DNA from: Lepus europaeus
Lineage: Eukaryota; Chordata; Mammalia; Lagomorpha; Leporidae
DNA length: 64,000 nt
Reading direction: 5' to 3'
Assembly (NCBI RefSeq): GCF_033115175.1
Contig: NC_084832.1
Coordinates: forward strand, 16,791,342 to 16,855,341
This document shows, piece after piece, positions 46,701 through 54,025 of the stretch. The notes below the pieces were generated by a model. That model was given only the letters and a program-made list of their open reading frames with translations, ran no database searches and was not told where the DNA came from. Positions within the stretch are counted from its first letter, which is position 1; every line of letters starts with the position of its first letter. The position numbers and the translations under genes were made by a program.

Positions 46701-48961
46701 TCTTCTGGATGGAAACTGAATATTTTTTTCTCTTTAACTGGAATCCAATCTCTTCCACACAGTGTTTCTTGTTGGAAAGCAAGGACAAAGCCCTAAATTT
46801 CAAGGTTGAAGAGATTCACTCAGTGCTCAAGAAAATGGGAAAAAAGGAAGTAGAATAAGCTTAGGTCATCTGGGCTTCTTTGGGGCCAAGAGGGAGGTGG
46901 GAAGAAGGAGATGATTCTTCCATGGAAGTAAGAAAGGAGTTAGAGAAACAAAGGCAAGACTTGCTTAGAACACTGGAGGGTTTCCAAAGGGGGTTAAGTG
47001 AGATGAGATTTTTCCTCTTACCATGAAGTCACTGACATCTCCCAATTATCCCCTTGTTTCCTAAGACATCACATGTATGGCCAGGCTGATAATTCCCTCC
47101 CTCTTTTCTTCATATTTTTTCTCATCCCTGCTCTTCCCTAAGACTTTCCTATTTCTGACTCTTTCAGCCAATGAGGCCTTTCCTATGACAGTACTGCATT
47201 TCTTCTCACCATTTTCCTGAGCTTCGAGATAAAAATCCATAAAAGCTACAGATATTAAAAGAAGGCTTTTGAAAGAGGTGACCTGTCCTCTAATACGACT
47301 GCACTTCTGCTTCTGGCCCCTTAGATAACCACAGTGGGCTGGCAGTCATGGTGCCCTTCTAAGATGGCCCAGGGGCCCCATCTCCTGCTATTCATGCCTT
47401 TCTGTAATTCCCTCTCCTAGTGTGTGCGCTGGACCTGGTAGCTCTTTTTAACAAACACAATGGGGACAAAGATGATAGGAGGTTACTTATTAAGTTATAA
47501 ACATCATAGCTTGCATACTGCTGGCACATTCCCCCTTCACCTTGCTTGAATGCATGTGTGTGCTCGCTCTCTCTCCTGCATCCTCACTGGGGGGCAGCAG
47601 ATGGTGGCTCAGGTACTTGGGTCTCTGACACTGACATGGAAGACTTGGATTGAGTTCTATGCTATATCCTGACTGTTGCAAAATTTGGGGAATGAACTAG
47701 TAGACAGAAGATATCTATTGATCTATCTGTAGGTGCATGGATCCAAGCACTTGGGCTATCTTTCACTGTTGACCCAGGTGCATTAGCAGGGAGCTGGTTC
47801 AGAAATGGAGCAGCCAAGGGCCAGCGCTGTGGCTCACTAGGCTAATCCTCCGCCTGTGGCACCAGTACCCCGGATTCTAGTCCCAGTTGGGGTGCCAGAT
47901 TCTGTCCCGGTTGCTCCTCTTCCAGTGCAGCTCTCTGCTGTGGCCCGGGAAGGCAGTGGAGGATGGCCCAAGTGCTTGGGCCCTGCACCCACATGGGAGA
48001 ACAGGAAGAAGCACCTGGCTCCTGGCTTTGAATCGGTGCAGCATGCCGGCCATGGTGGCCATTTGGGGGGTGAACCAACGGAAGGAAGACCTTTCTCTCT
48101 GTCTCTTCTCTAACTCTGCTGTCAAAAAAAAAAAAAAAAGTGGAACAGCCAGAATTTGAATCAGTGCCCATAAAGGATGCCAGTGCTGCAGGCAGTGGCT
48201 TAATCCACTGTGTCACAGCACCAGCCCCAAAATTCCCTTTTAAGAATCACATTATTCCTCTCAAATCAAATGAAGGGTCTCACAAATCACACAGAGGACT
48301 TTTAAGAATAGGTCAGCTGGGGCCGGCGCTGTGGCGCAATAGGTATATCCTCCGTCTGTGGTGCCAGCATCCCATATGGGCGCCGGTTCTAGTCCCAGCT
48401 GCTCCACTTCTGATCCAGCTCTCTGCTATGGCCTGGGAAAGCAGTAGAAGATGGGCCCCTGCACCCACGTGGGAGACCCAGAAGCAGCTCCTGGCTCCTG
48501 GCTTCGGATCAGCTCAGCCCTGGCCATTGCAGCCAATTGGGGAGTGAACCGATGGAATGAAGACCTCTCTGTGTCCCTTCCTCTCACTGTCTGTAACTCC
48601 ACCTCTCAAAAAAAAAAAAAAAAAAAAAAAAAGAATAGGTCAGCTGACATCTTTAGGTTATCAGAAAGGACAAAGTGAGCCATATAAATCGAGTTGGGAT
48701 TGCACAGCCATGGTGTACATTCTGCCTTCTGCTAGTGTGTCTGAGACTGATTCTTACATACATATATCATACTATCATCCATTTTAGCCACATTACTATA
48801 AATATTAGAATATAAAAAAATGAATCTAATACATTCTCTCAAAATAACATCTTCCCAGAGTCAAGTAAAAATTGAATTGAACTTACCACTTTTTTAAAAT
48901 CATCTTCTGCTTCATCAAGTTTTCCTTGTTTGAGTAATAAATGACCTCTCTGTAATCTTGC
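15429..48961 (-). CDS. DNAJC3: DNAJC3 (p58IPK), coding exons 4-12, 5' part outside window
   Basis: DNAJC3 is an ER-lumen DnaJ co-chaperone: its TPR repeats bind unfolded protein, its J domain stimulates BiP ATPase, and it was first named as inhibitor of the eIF2-alpha kinases PKR and PERK. Nine exons on the - strand (48961-48887, 45199-45047, 40324-40143, 39757-39638, 34706-34601, 34520-34400, 18749-18617, 17871-17723, 15586-15429) have GT-AG borders and compatible phases. They give 398 codons plus stop with no frame break. The missing N-terminus would be 106 residues if the protein matches the 504-aa human one, covering signal peptide and first TPRs. TPR helices such as [17 protein letters not shown] fill exons 4-10. 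The J domain starts [12 protein letters not shown] in exon 10 and has HPD in exon 11. The C-terminus is Gly/Phe-rich, ending FRFKFHFN, with no KDEL. Intact and probably functional. Confidence 0.98.
15627..15656 (+). promoter_or_regulatory. G-quadruplex-like tract near the last DNAJC3 splice acceptor
   Basis: Five G runs (7, 5, 3, 4 and 4) with one-base loops on the + strand, so the DNAJC3 pre-mRNA is C-rich here. It sits 41-70 nt upstream of the exon 12 acceptor. A G4/i-motif is predicted by pattern only. Confidence 0.5.
16737..16948 (+). mobile_element. old CSINE
   Basis: Diverged C-repeat: ggcatttagcccagcagttgag head, cacatctcagctcctggctc, accacatgggagaccagg and a gagaataaaccagcaaatgg body. 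Confidence 0.75.
17723..17871 (-). CDS. DNAJC3: DNAJC3 exon 11 (J domain with HPD)
   Basis: A 149-bp exon: [48 protein letters not shown]. The HPD tripeptide (human residues 422-424) that triggers Hsp70/BiP ATP hydrolysis is intact, flanked by J helices II and III. Acceptor catcccacag, donor gtattg. Confidence 0.98.
17872..18616 (-). other. DNAJC3: DNAJC3 intron 10
   Basis: A 745-bp intron without recognisable repeats or genes. Canonical ends. Confidence 0.85.
18617..18749 (-). CDS. DNAJC3: DNAJC3 exon 10
   Basis: A 133-bp exon: [33 protein letters not shown], then [11 protein letters not shown], human residues 360-402 plus split codons. It closes the TPR solenoid and opens the J domain (DYYKILGV helix I). 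Acceptor tattttgacag, donor gtgagt. Confidence 0.97.
19994..20310 (+). mobile_element. CSINE
   Basis: C-repeat: gcggggccaacactttggc head, gagtgctggtttgagtcc B-box region and a cattcagataaataaatctt tail. Confidence 0.85.
20586..20998 (+). mobile_element. solo LTR of a MaLR (ERVL-type) element
   Basis: The start (tggtttggctatggtttg, gtgtcccccaaaggctcatg) and end (cccagcctcagg, ttgttatagcaatgg, agactaaga) are diagnostic of mammalian apparent LTR retrotransposons (MLT/MST/ORR type). About 410 bp, no internal region, so a solo LTR. Confidence 0.75.
21380..22290 (+). mobile_element. ancient L1/HAL1-like fragment
   Basis: A-rich, eroded LINE body with phrases typical of old L1 ORF2, such as gacacagcaaaacaatgttg and gatcacaaagttacattag. 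No open frame survives. The subfamily is undetermined. Confidence 0.5.
22300..22622 (+). mobile_element. CSINE
   Basis: Starts ggggccggcaccatagtgc, with the duplicated ggcgccggcagcaccgg module, and ends aaataaataaaatctta. Confidence 0.9.
23001..23328 (+). mobile_element. CSINE with target-site duplication
   Basis: Intact C-repeat: ggggccagtgctgtggc head, ggttcaagtcc B box, (aaat)n atctttt tail. The flanks aaaaaagaattc and aaaaaagaatct form the duplication. Confidence 0.9.
23340..23614 (+). pseudogene. unidentified short ORF, possibly a decayed retrocopy
   Basis: An 85-codon frame from 23357 begins [18 protein letters not shown]: an acidic run followed by a lysine run, then an ordinary hydrophobic segment. 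I do not recognise it. An in-frame extension upstream is interrupted by the CSINE at 23001-23328 and a stop before it. There are no splice signals and it lies antisense within a DNAJC3 intron. A chance frame in purine-rich DNA is also possible. Confidence 0.2.
24990..25292 (+). mobile_element. young CSINE, internally shortened, with TSD
   Basis: Flanked by gaagtgtaatacc (24977-24989 and 25293-25305). The head aggctaatcctccgccttg jumps straight to gggcgccggattctatcc, skipping about 40 bp present in sister copies. Poly(A) end after ctgtc. Confidence 0.92.
25456..26071 (+). mobile_element. 5'-truncated composite ERV-like/L1 3'-end element
   Basis: Flanked by a 15-bp duplication agaaacacatcctag (25441-25455, 26072-26086). 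The first ~185 bp match the non-L1 part of the larger composites at 33211-33395 and 43940-44120. The rest is the L1 3'UTR, with gtaatccataagctatac, attaaataaaagtt and poly(A). No coding capacity. Confidence 0.85.
27342..27365. repeat. (TG)n microsatellite
   Basis: About 12 uninterrupted TG units. Confidence 0.9.
28553..28627 (-). mobile_element. CSINE head fragment (minus)
   Basis: Only the tRNA-like head is present: cccatatgggatgccagtac to cacagcaccagcccc. Confidence 0.7.
28876..29228 (+). mobile_element. young CSINE with TSD and GAAA tail
   Basis: Head gggctggcgccgtggct, module gttggggcgccggattc, end ctgtc-poly(A) followed by (GAAA)n. The 14-bp duplication aaagaaacaaggag lies at 28862-28875 and 29229-29242. 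Confidence 0.93.
30460..31020 (+). mobile_element. ancient L1 3' fragment
   Basis: Typical eroded L1 ORF2 C-terminal/3' text: aacatgaaaagatgctcaac, gtacactgttagtaggatgg, ggtggaaacaacccaatg, aacatggatcaaccttg. Many stops. Confidence 0.8.
31199..31315 (+). mobile_element. old CSINE 5' fragment
   Basis: gtgggtgtttaacttactgg, gatgcccacatcc, cttcctggctcc: the head and early body of a diverged C-repeat. Confidence 0.55.
31851..33864 (+). mobile_element. composite retroelement: ERV gag/pro-like segment fused to L1 3' end (copy 1)
   Basis: A 2.0-kb insertion flanked by the 16-bp duplication aagattctaacaggaa (31835-31850, 33865-33880). Three parts can be seen. (1) 31851-33395, not L1-like. Within it, 32609-32881 encodes [17 protein letters not shown] and then [14 protein letters not shown], a decayed pair of retroviral nucleocapsid zinc knuckles, followed by broken protease-like sequence to about 33170 with frameshifts and stops. 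(2) About 33395-33846, L1 3'UTR homologous to the older L1 ends elsewhere in the window. (3) Poly(A). No intact ORF, no ORF2. It lies antisense to DNAJC3 in intron 9. Mobilisation by L1 proteins is inferred from the TSD and tail. Confidence 0.8.
32609..33172 (+). pseudogene. degenerate endogenous retroviral gag (nucleocapsid) / protease-like remnant, copy 1
   Basis: A 90-codon frame (32609-32881) has the Cys/Gly/His/Cys spacing of a gag nucleocapsid: one knuckle with altered spacing and a second lacking one Cys. Overlapping frames downstream look like a broken gag-pro junction, ending with a segment carrying RRFTPPLG. Frames shift and stops intervene, so it cannot encode a functional protein. 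The retrovirus class is not determined; gamma/class I-like is my guess. Confidence 0.55.
34400..34520 (-). CDS. DNAJC3: DNAJC3 exon 9
   Basis: A 121-bp exon, [20 protein letters not shown] then [20 protein letters not shown], human residues 319-358 plus one base. A canonical TPR: the EPDNVNAL turn followed by DRAEAYL. Acceptor gatttcag, donor gtaaat. Confidence 0.97.
34521..34600 (-). other. DNAJC3: DNAJC3 intron 8, 80 bp
   Basis: Very short intron between exons 9 and 8 with canonical gtaagt...gatttcag ends. Confidence 0.93.
34601..34706 (-). CDS. DNAJC3: DNAJC3 exon 8
   Basis: A 106-bp exon, [35 protein letters not shown], human residues 284-318. This TPR module carries the ICHCFSK cysteines seen in orthologues. 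It is separated from exon 9 by only 80 bp. Acceptor tttaatag, donor gtaagt. Confidence 0.97.
35117..35441 (-). mobile_element. CSINE (minus)
   Basis: Poly-T and GA-rich tail complement, then ccccaaatggctacaac, to the head complement taagccacaatgccagtcc. Confidence 0.85.
35715..36003 (-). mobile_element. old CSINE (minus)
   Basis: Diverged: agaggcagagagacacagtc, ttcactagcagatgccc, ending ctaggtcaaacacccacc. Confidence 0.65.
36123..36159. repeat. (TTTTG)n simple repeat
   Basis: Five to six tandem TTTTG units bounded by T runs. Confidence 0.9.
36170..37010 (+). mobile_element. probable ancient L1 5' region
   Basis: Includes gattttaaagcagccatgag, typical of the 5' region of old mammalian L1/HAL1, and continues after two CSINEs at 37669-37800 with ggaagttctctaaatagag and gaacatggtaagcaaaata. 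Eroded, no ORF. Confidence 0.45.
37014..37348 (+). mobile_element. CSINE with an expanded 5' poly-G
   Basis: A C-repeat whose usual GGGG start is a run of about 18 G (37014-37031), followed by cagcactatggcatagcagg, the family body and a ccaataaatagatt tail. Confidence 0.88.
37353..37668 (+). mobile_element. CSINE, head-to-tail with the previous one
   Basis: Starts ggggctggtcttgtggtg, has the family body and a ctttcaaatgg...aaatctt tail. It directly follows the A-rich end of 37014-37348. Confidence 0.85.
38090..38672 (+). mobile_element. L1 3' end (older lagomorph subfamily)
   Basis: 3'UTR with ggcttccatagcc, caacaggagtcactgtgcac, a GGGA-rich tract and a final aaataaaagttt. No ORF2 present. 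This is the same tail type that ends the composite elements. Confidence 0.75.
38831..39157 (-). mobile_element. young CSINE (minus)
   Basis: Complement of ctgtc-poly(A), GA-rich tail, the gaatccggcgccccaac module, and the head complement ttaagccacagcgctggcc. Confidence 0.92.
39638..39757 (-). CDS. DNAJC3: DNAJC3 exon 7
   Basis: A 120-bp exon, [19 protein letters not shown] then [20 protein letters not shown], human residues about 244-283. The DQDHKRCF segment and the long charged helix are typical of the family. Phases fit both neighbours; donor gtaagg. Confidence 0.97.
39758..40142 (-). other. DNAJC3: DNAJC3 intron 6
   Basis: A 385-bp AT-rich intron with no repeat except an A run next to the exon 7 acceptor. 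Confidence 0.9.
40143..40324 (-). CDS. DNAJC3: DNAJC3 exon 6
   Basis: A 182-bp exon beginning [16 protein letters not shown] and ending LGDHELSL plus two bases of a serine codon (human residues 183-243). It encodes middle TPR repeats, including [15 protein letters not shown] and [14 protein letters not shown]. Acceptor tttttcaag, donor gtcagt. Confidence 0.97.
40664..40698. repeat. (AT)n microsatellite at a CSINE tail
   Basis: About 17 AT units directly next to the 3' side of the reverse CSINE. Confidence 0.9.
40699..41019 (-). mobile_element. young CSINE (minus) with TSD
   Basis: Reverse C-repeat from tttttggacaggcag to ttaagccacggcaccggcc. The duplication is agtaaagcatat upstream and aataaagcatat downstream. 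Confidence 0.92.
41523..41558 (+). pseudogene. RNU6 pseudogene: U6 snRNA 5' fragment (retropseudogene/chimera)
   Basis: The first 24 bases are an exact match to the 5' end of U6 snRNA (start gtgctcgcttcggcagcac), followed by about 12 diverging bases. The match then stops and unrelated sequence (gaattctactgaac...) follows, so the catalytic part, the ISL and the U-tail are absent. Not a functional gene. Confidence 0.85.
41610..41882 (+). mobile_element. old CSINE
   Basis: Diverged: tatttagcctagcggttaag, ttcctgagtttgatatctgg, gatggctcaagtaattgggt; ends in an A-rich tail with a short GT run. Confidence 0.75.
41900..42237 (+). mobile_element. CSINE
   Basis: Starts ggccggcgctgtggtgtagc, with B-box region gattcaagtccc and tail (aaat)n-atctt. 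Flanks aaatgtaccag and aaatgtgccag form the TSD. Confidence 0.92.
42379..44626 (+). mobile_element. composite ERV-like/L1 3'-end element (copy 2), with probable 3' transduction
   Basis: Flanked by an exact 17-bp duplication atgaaaagtgcaaatat (42362-42378, 44627-44643). From 42582 it aligns base for base, with scattered differences, to copy 1. About 200 bp more is present at the 5' side. The L1 tail covers about 44120-44574 and the first poly(A) 44575-44589. Then comes a short non-element stretch (gaaaagtaatcaatc) and a second A-rich run before the TSD: the expected mark of 3' transduction. The same decayed gag-like frame is present (43248-43559). Antisense to DNAJC3, intron 5. Confidence 0.8.
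43248..43901 (+). pseudogene. degenerate retroviral gag (nucleocapsid) / protease-like remnant, copy 2
   Basis: A 103-codon frame with the same altered zinc-knuckle pattern as copy 1 ([12 protein letters not shown], then [10 protein letters not shown]), stopped at TAA shortly after HRSYWL, where copy 1 reads on. Upstream [11 protein letters not shown] resembles the charged gag segment before the nucleocapsid. Non-functional. Confidence 0.55.
45047..45199 (-). CDS. DNAJC3: DNAJC3 exon 5
   Basis: A 153-bp, 51-codon exon from [17 protein letters not shown] to FLDKMLE (human residues 132-182), phase 0 at both ends, acceptor attttatag, donor gtaagt. It holds the linker after the first TPR block and the start of the next helix pair. 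The stretch DAFASADYT differs slightly from the human sequence as I remember it. Confidence 0.97.
47590..47730 (+). mobile_element. old CSINE fragment
   Basis: ggcagcagatggtggctcag, cttggattgagttctatgc and a gggaatgaactagtagac body. The head is missing or diverged. Confidence 0.6.
47731..48228 (-). mobile_element. CSINE (minus) split by a younger CSINE
   Basis: Body at 47731-47817 (ggtgcatggatccaagcac to aatggagcagcca) resumes at 48141 with gtggaacagccagaatttg and ends with the head complement gtcacagcaccagcccc. Confidence 0.8.
47818..48140 (+). mobile_element. young CSINE nested in a reverse CSINE
   Basis: Head gggccagcgctgtggctcac, module gttggggtgccagattctg, end ctgtc-poly(A). Confidence 0.9.
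48320..48630 (+). mobile_element. CSINE with perfect 16-bp TSD
   Basis: Starts ggggccggcgctgtggcgc, with B box ggttctagtccc. Poly(A) of about 28. Duplication aagaataggtcagctg at 48304-48319 and 48631-48646. Confidence 0.95.
48887..48961 (-). CDS. DNAJC3: DNAJC3 exon 4 (human numbering)
   Basis: A 75-bp, 25-codon exon, [15 protein letters not shown] then [10 protein letters not shown], phase 0 at both ends; acceptor ttttccatag, donor gtaagt. It corresponds to human residues 107-131, a TPR repeat (G-H-L-L-L...L-D-E-A signature). Confidence 0.96.
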
Positions 48962-49159
48962 CTATGGAAAAATAAAGAGGGTATCCTGAGCAGTATGCAT
49001 TTTCTAAACTTTTTAAACACAAAGAATAAAACTAAATAAGCTAATGAAGTTACTAATAAATACTTATTTTTCCAACGCCCATTTGACTTGGCACTGAGAA
49101 AATTTCTAGAACAAGTAAATGTGGATACTATTTGATACAGTATATTTCCTTCAAAACAA

Positions 49160-49640
49160 TCTCTGCCCTATCCAAGAAAATTGAAACACATGTTCACACA
49201 AAAACTTGTACATGAATGCTTATTATTGTAGCCAAAAAGTGAGAACAACCCAAATTTCCATCAACTATTCAGTCAGTAAACAAATATGATATATCCAGTC
49301 AATAAAGCAATACTATTCAGCCACAAAAACAGGAATGAACTGTTACATTCATATAAACTACAATATGAATGAAACTTGAAATGAAGCTAAGTCAGACACA
49401 AAAAGCCACATATTACACGATTTCATTCTTATATGAACTACCCAAAATAGGCCAATTGATGAAAAATGATTGCCAGAAGTTAGGCTGGAAATAAGGAGTG
49501 ATGGCTAGCTAATAGAAAAGAATTTCTTTTGGCAGTGATAAAAATGTTCTGGAACTAAATAGTGTTGAATTCATAAAGTAAATAAAAACTTTTAGAAGAG
49601 TTAATTTGAGAGGATATGAATATCTCATTTTAAAATACTT
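49160..49640 (+). mobile_element. ancient L1 3' fragment
   Basis: acatgaatgcttattattg, caacccaaatttccatcaac and ggaatgaactgttacattc are typical of the L1 3' end. Heavily eroded. Confidence 0.75.
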
Positions 49641-49909
49641 TTTGCCATTATAATAAAATTTGTATAATTTGGGACATTACCTATTAAAGCTCTAAAATGA
49701 TTTATTTCCTTTTAATTAGTTTAAATTTTAGATTAACATGAAAAACATGCATTTTATTGGATATGATATGGTATTTCAACAGATATACACAGTTTAAACC
49801 AATCATATCAAGCAATTAACGTTTCTATTTCCTTTATCTCAGATTACAATTATCTCACAGTTCAGCGGAACTCTAGAAATAATTACCTTCAGCAAATGCA
49901 TTTTGGTTC

Positions 49910-50225
49910 CCATGATCAGATCTCCCCCTCCTCCCACACCTTCCAGCCTCTAGTAATCACTATCAGATTCATAGTAACTATATGTGAATATATATGCCCT
50001 TTTTAACTTCCATGAGAGAAAACATGCAGAATTTGTCTTTCAGGTCTGGCTTATTTCACTGAACATATTAGCCTCTGAGTCTATCCACTTTATTGCAGAT
50101 TTCAGAATTTCATTCTTTCTTAGGGTCACATAATGTTCCACTGTGTGTATTTCTCATGTTTTCATTCATCCATCCATTGAAAGACATCTAGCTTGATTCC
50201 ATATCTTGGCAATGAATAGTGCTAC
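49910..50225 (-). mobile_element. ancient L1 fragment (minus)
   Basis: Reverse-oriented L1 text: cataatgttccactgtgtg, catccatccattgaaagac, gcttgattccatatcttggc. Confidence 0.75.
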
Positions 50226-50300
50226 AATGGTAGGGGGAAAAAAAAAAAAGAGAGGGAGGGAAGGAGTGAGGGAAAAAAAGAAGGAGGCACCAAAAAAAAA
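50226..50300. repeat. purine-rich low-complexity tract
   Basis: A/G-only runs with GGGA and GAAA units between two L1 pieces. Confidence 0.8.
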
Positions 50301-52330
50301 AAATGAAAAAATCTCCCATGTTCATGCATTAGAAGAATCAATATCATCAAAATGTCCATACATCCAAAAGCAGTTTACAGAGTCAATGTGATAGCAATCA
50401 AAATACCAAAAACTTTCTTCTCAGATGCAGAAAAAATGTTGAATTTCATATGGAAACACCGGAGACACCAAATAACTAAAACAATCTTACACAACAAAAA
50501 CAAAGCCAGAAGCATAATATCAGATTTCAAGCAAAGCAGTTATAATCAAAACAGCCTGGTACTTGTACAAAAACAGATGCATAGACCAATGGAACAGAAC
50601 AGAAACTCCAGAAATCAATCCAAGCATCTACAACCAACTCATATTTGAAAAAGGAGCTAAAACCAATCCCTAGAGCAAGTCTCTTCAACAAATGGTGTTG
50701 AGAACACTGGATTTCCACATGCAAAATTATGAATCAATACCCCTACCTTACACCTTACACAAAAAATCCACTCAAAATGGATTAAAGACCTAAATCTACA
50801 ACCTGATACCATCAAATTATTAGAGAACATTGGGGAAACCCTGCAAGACATTGGTACAGGAGTTCCATTGGTATTGGAGTTCTCGGAAAACACCCCAGAG
50901 GCACAGGCAGTCAAAGCCAATACTAACAAATGGAATTACATCAAATTGAGGAGTTTCTGTTCGGCAAAAGAAACACTCAGGAAAGTGAAGAGGCAACCAG
51001 CAGAATGGGAGAAATTATTTGCAAATTATACATTTGGTAAAGGCTTAATAACCAGAATAGTCAAAGAGATCAAGAAACTCTACAACAAGAAAACAAACAA
51101 TCCAGTTAACAGATGGGCCATGGGTAAAGCTGCCGCCTGCAGTTCATCACATATGGGTACCGGTTCAAGTCTCAGTGGCTCCACTTCCATCCCAGTTCTC
51201 TGCTATGGCCTGGGAAAGTAGCAGAAGATGGCCCAAGTCCTTGGGGTCCCTGCACCCACATGGGAGACCCAGAAGAAGCTCCCAGCTCCTGGCTTCAGAT
51301 TATCCCAGCTCTGGCTGTTGCAGCTAATTGGGGAGTGAACCAGTGGATGGAAGACTTCTCTCTCTCTGCATAACTGTGACTTTTCAAATGGGGGGGGTGG
51401 GGGGGGCGGAGAGGGGCCGGCCAAGGACTTAAACAGAAATTTTTCAAAAGAGGAAATCCAAATGGCCAACACACACAGGAAAAATGCTCAGTATCACTAG
51501 CCATCAGGGAAATGCAAATCACAACCACAATGATGTTCCACCTCACCCCAGTTAGAATGGCTTTCATACAGAAATCAGCAAACAAATGCTGGCAAGGATG
51601 TGGGGAAAAAAAGACACCCTAATCCACTGTTGATGTGAATGTAAACTGGTAAAGCCACTATGGAAGACAGTATGGAGATACCTCAGAAATCTGAAAATAG
51701 ACCTGTCATGAGACCCAGCCATCCCACTCCTGGGAATTTACCCAAGGCAAATGAAATCAGTATATGAAAGAGTTATCTTATCCCCATGTTTACTGAAGCT
51801 CAGTTTACAATAACTAAGACATGGAATCAACCCAAGTGCCTGTCAACTGAAGACTGGATAAAGAAATTATGGGATATATACACTATGGAATACTACACAG
51901 CAGTTAAAAATGAAATCTGGTCATTTGCAACAAAATGGATAAATCTGGAAAACATTGTACTTAGTGAAATAAGCTAGTACAAAGGGACAAATATCATATG
52001 TTCTCCCTGATCTGCAAGAACCAAGAGTACCTAAAAGGCAATCTGTAAAATGAAATTCACACTTTGAGAAGGGATGACTTGAACAGCCCTTGTCATGACT
52101 GTGGAGGAAGTTTTTGTTTTTCATACTATTTGTTGAACTCTTCACTTAACACAAAGTTAAACATATGTGTATATGTCAACTGAAAATAGATCTCAGTAAA
52201 AAATAAGAATGAGAATAAGAGAGGGAGGAGGAAGAGGGGTGGGAGTATGGTTGGGAGGGCAAGCACAGAGGGAAGAATCATCTTGTTCCAAAAGTTGTAA
52301 TTATGAAGTATATGAAGTTTGTGAATATAA
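50300..52330 (+). mobile_element. L1 ORF2 C-terminus and 3'UTR (5'-truncated)
   Basis: Frames read [19 protein letters not shown], then the LRSFCSAKETLRKVKRQ and ANYTFGKGLITRIVKEIKKL phrases of the ORF2 C-terminal region, and IKKLWDIYTMEYYTAVKNEI near the end. A GGGAGG-rich 3'UTR follows. Broken by stops and a CSINE at 51115-51412. Confidence 0.9.
51115..51412 (+). mobile_element. CSINE inside L1
   Basis: 5'-truncated C-repeat (gggtaaagctgccgcctgc on) whose tail ends in a G-rich run instead of A's. The L1 reading resumes with ccaaggacttaaacag. Confidence 0.85.
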
Positions 52331-52384
52331 AGCTGTATAGTTCTGCATACATTCCTACTGACTTTCTTCTAAGGATACAGTTTA

Positions 52385-53027
52385 TTTTTTTTAACTTTTA
52401 TTTAATAAATATAAATTTTCAAAGTACAGTTTATGGATTACAATGGCTTTTTCCCCACCACAACCTCCCCCCCCTTCCCCCCTCCCATCTCCCCACTCCC
52501 TCTCCCATTCCATTCACATCAAGATTCATTTTCAATTATCTTTATACACAGAAGATCAATTTAGTATAAATTAAGTAAAGATTGACAGTTTGCACCCACA
52601 TTGAAACACAAAGTATAAAATACTGTTTGAGTACCAGTTACAGCATTTAATTCACATTGAACAACACATTAAGGACAGAGATCCTACATGAGGAGTTAAG
52701 TGCACAGTGACTCCTGTTGTTGACTTAGCAAATTGACACTCTTGTTTATGGCGTCAGTAATCACCTTAGGCTCTTGTCATGAGTTGCCAAGGCTATGGAA
52801 GCATTTTGAGTTCACCAACTCCGATCTTATTTAGACAAAGTCATGGTCAAAATGGAAGTTCTCTCCTCCCTTCAGAGAAAGGTACCTCCTCCTTTGATGG
52901 CCCATTCTTTCCACTGGGATCTCACTCGCAGAGATCTTTCATTTAGGTCACTTTTTTCTTTTTTTTTTTTTTCTTTTTTTTTTTTTTTGGCTAGAGTGTC
53001 TTGGCTTTTCATGCCTAAAATACTCAT
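52385..53027 (-). mobile_element. young L1 3' end (minus), sense to DNAJC3, with TSD
   Basis: Reverse-oriented L1 3'UTR: A-tail complement, AATAAA complement (52397-52402), cagtttatggattacaatgg and a C-rich complement of the GGGA tract. Duplication taaggatacagttta at 52370-52384 and 53028-53042. It splits an older L1 3'UTR. Confidence 0.88.
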
Positions 53028-53042
53028 TAAGGATACAGTTTA

Positions 53043-54025
53043 AAAACTTGCCATGGGACTCCAAATCCCCTTAAACTGGGTGGTAAATATACCATCTTAG
53101 GTGTTAAATTGATCATATGAATAGGAATAAGTGTCTGGTAATAATAACAGATCGAATTAAAAAAGGAGAAAATGCTCCAACACAGGAAATAGTCCATACA
53201 GCAGACTCACAGAATGACAATCACTTTAAGTGGCACTCTGTCCTCAGAATCAGCCCTTAAGGCATTCTGGTCTGCATTTCAGGCATGGAAAGCCAAGACA
53301 CTGTGGCAAAAAATGTCCTATATGAAGGACCTCAGTGGGTGAGACTGCAGTGGAAAGAAGTGGTCATCAAAGGAGGTATTTTTCTGTGACAAGAGAACTT
53401 TCACTCTACTTATGTCCTTATCTAAATACTGACAGAGTTTGCGGATTCAAAAGGTTTCCATAGCCTACACAGTTCATGTCAAGAGCCTTGTGTGATCACT
53501 GACATCATACATAATAGTGTTAATTGTTAAATTAACAACAGGAGTCACTGTGAACTTCCCATGTAGGACCTCTGTCCTCAAAGAGCTGTATTATAATTAT
53601 TTCTAAGTGTTCCCAAAAGATGTATCATTCTTGGGTGCTTCTTTAAAGTTAATTAAAATTCTTAAAAAAAAAAAAAAGGAGGAGGAGGAAGAAGGAAGAA
53701 GGAGAAGGAGAAGAGAAATTAACTTCAAGATGCAATGACTTTGAACAGCCTTTGTACCAACTGTTGAGGAAGAGGGTTTTTTTGTTTTGTTTTGGATTTT
53801 TTTGTTTTGTTTTTTGGTGTGAATTGTTGAAATCTTTACTTAGTATAGAGTTGGTCTCCTGTGTGTAAAGTTAATCAAAAATGGATCTTAGTGGAAAATG
53901 GAACTGAGAATGGAAGAGGGAGGAGGAAGAGGGGTTAGAGTGTGGGTTGGAGGGTGGATATAGTGGGAAGAATCACTGTATTCCTTAAGTTGTACTTATG
54001 AAATGCATAGTTTGTATTCCTTAAA
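53043..54025 (+). mobile_element. older L1 3'UTR sequence, two partly overlapping ends
   Basis: ggcatggaaagccaagacac, caacaggagtcactgtgaac, then an A-run and a (GGA)n tract at 53672-53716, a second 3'UTR with the gggaggaggaagagggg tract, and a final aaataaaagg. Confidence 0.75.
53672..53716. repeat. (GGA)n/(GAA)n purine repeat
   Basis: Imperfect GGA and GAA units following an A-run. Confidence 0.85.

Larger units (their letters stand above)
45200..48886 (-). other. DNAJC3: DNAJC3 intron 4
   Basis: A 3.7-kb intron. 45200-47589 holds no repeat or gene that I recognise; open frames there are short. The 3' half (on +) has stacked CSINEs. Confidence 0.85.
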
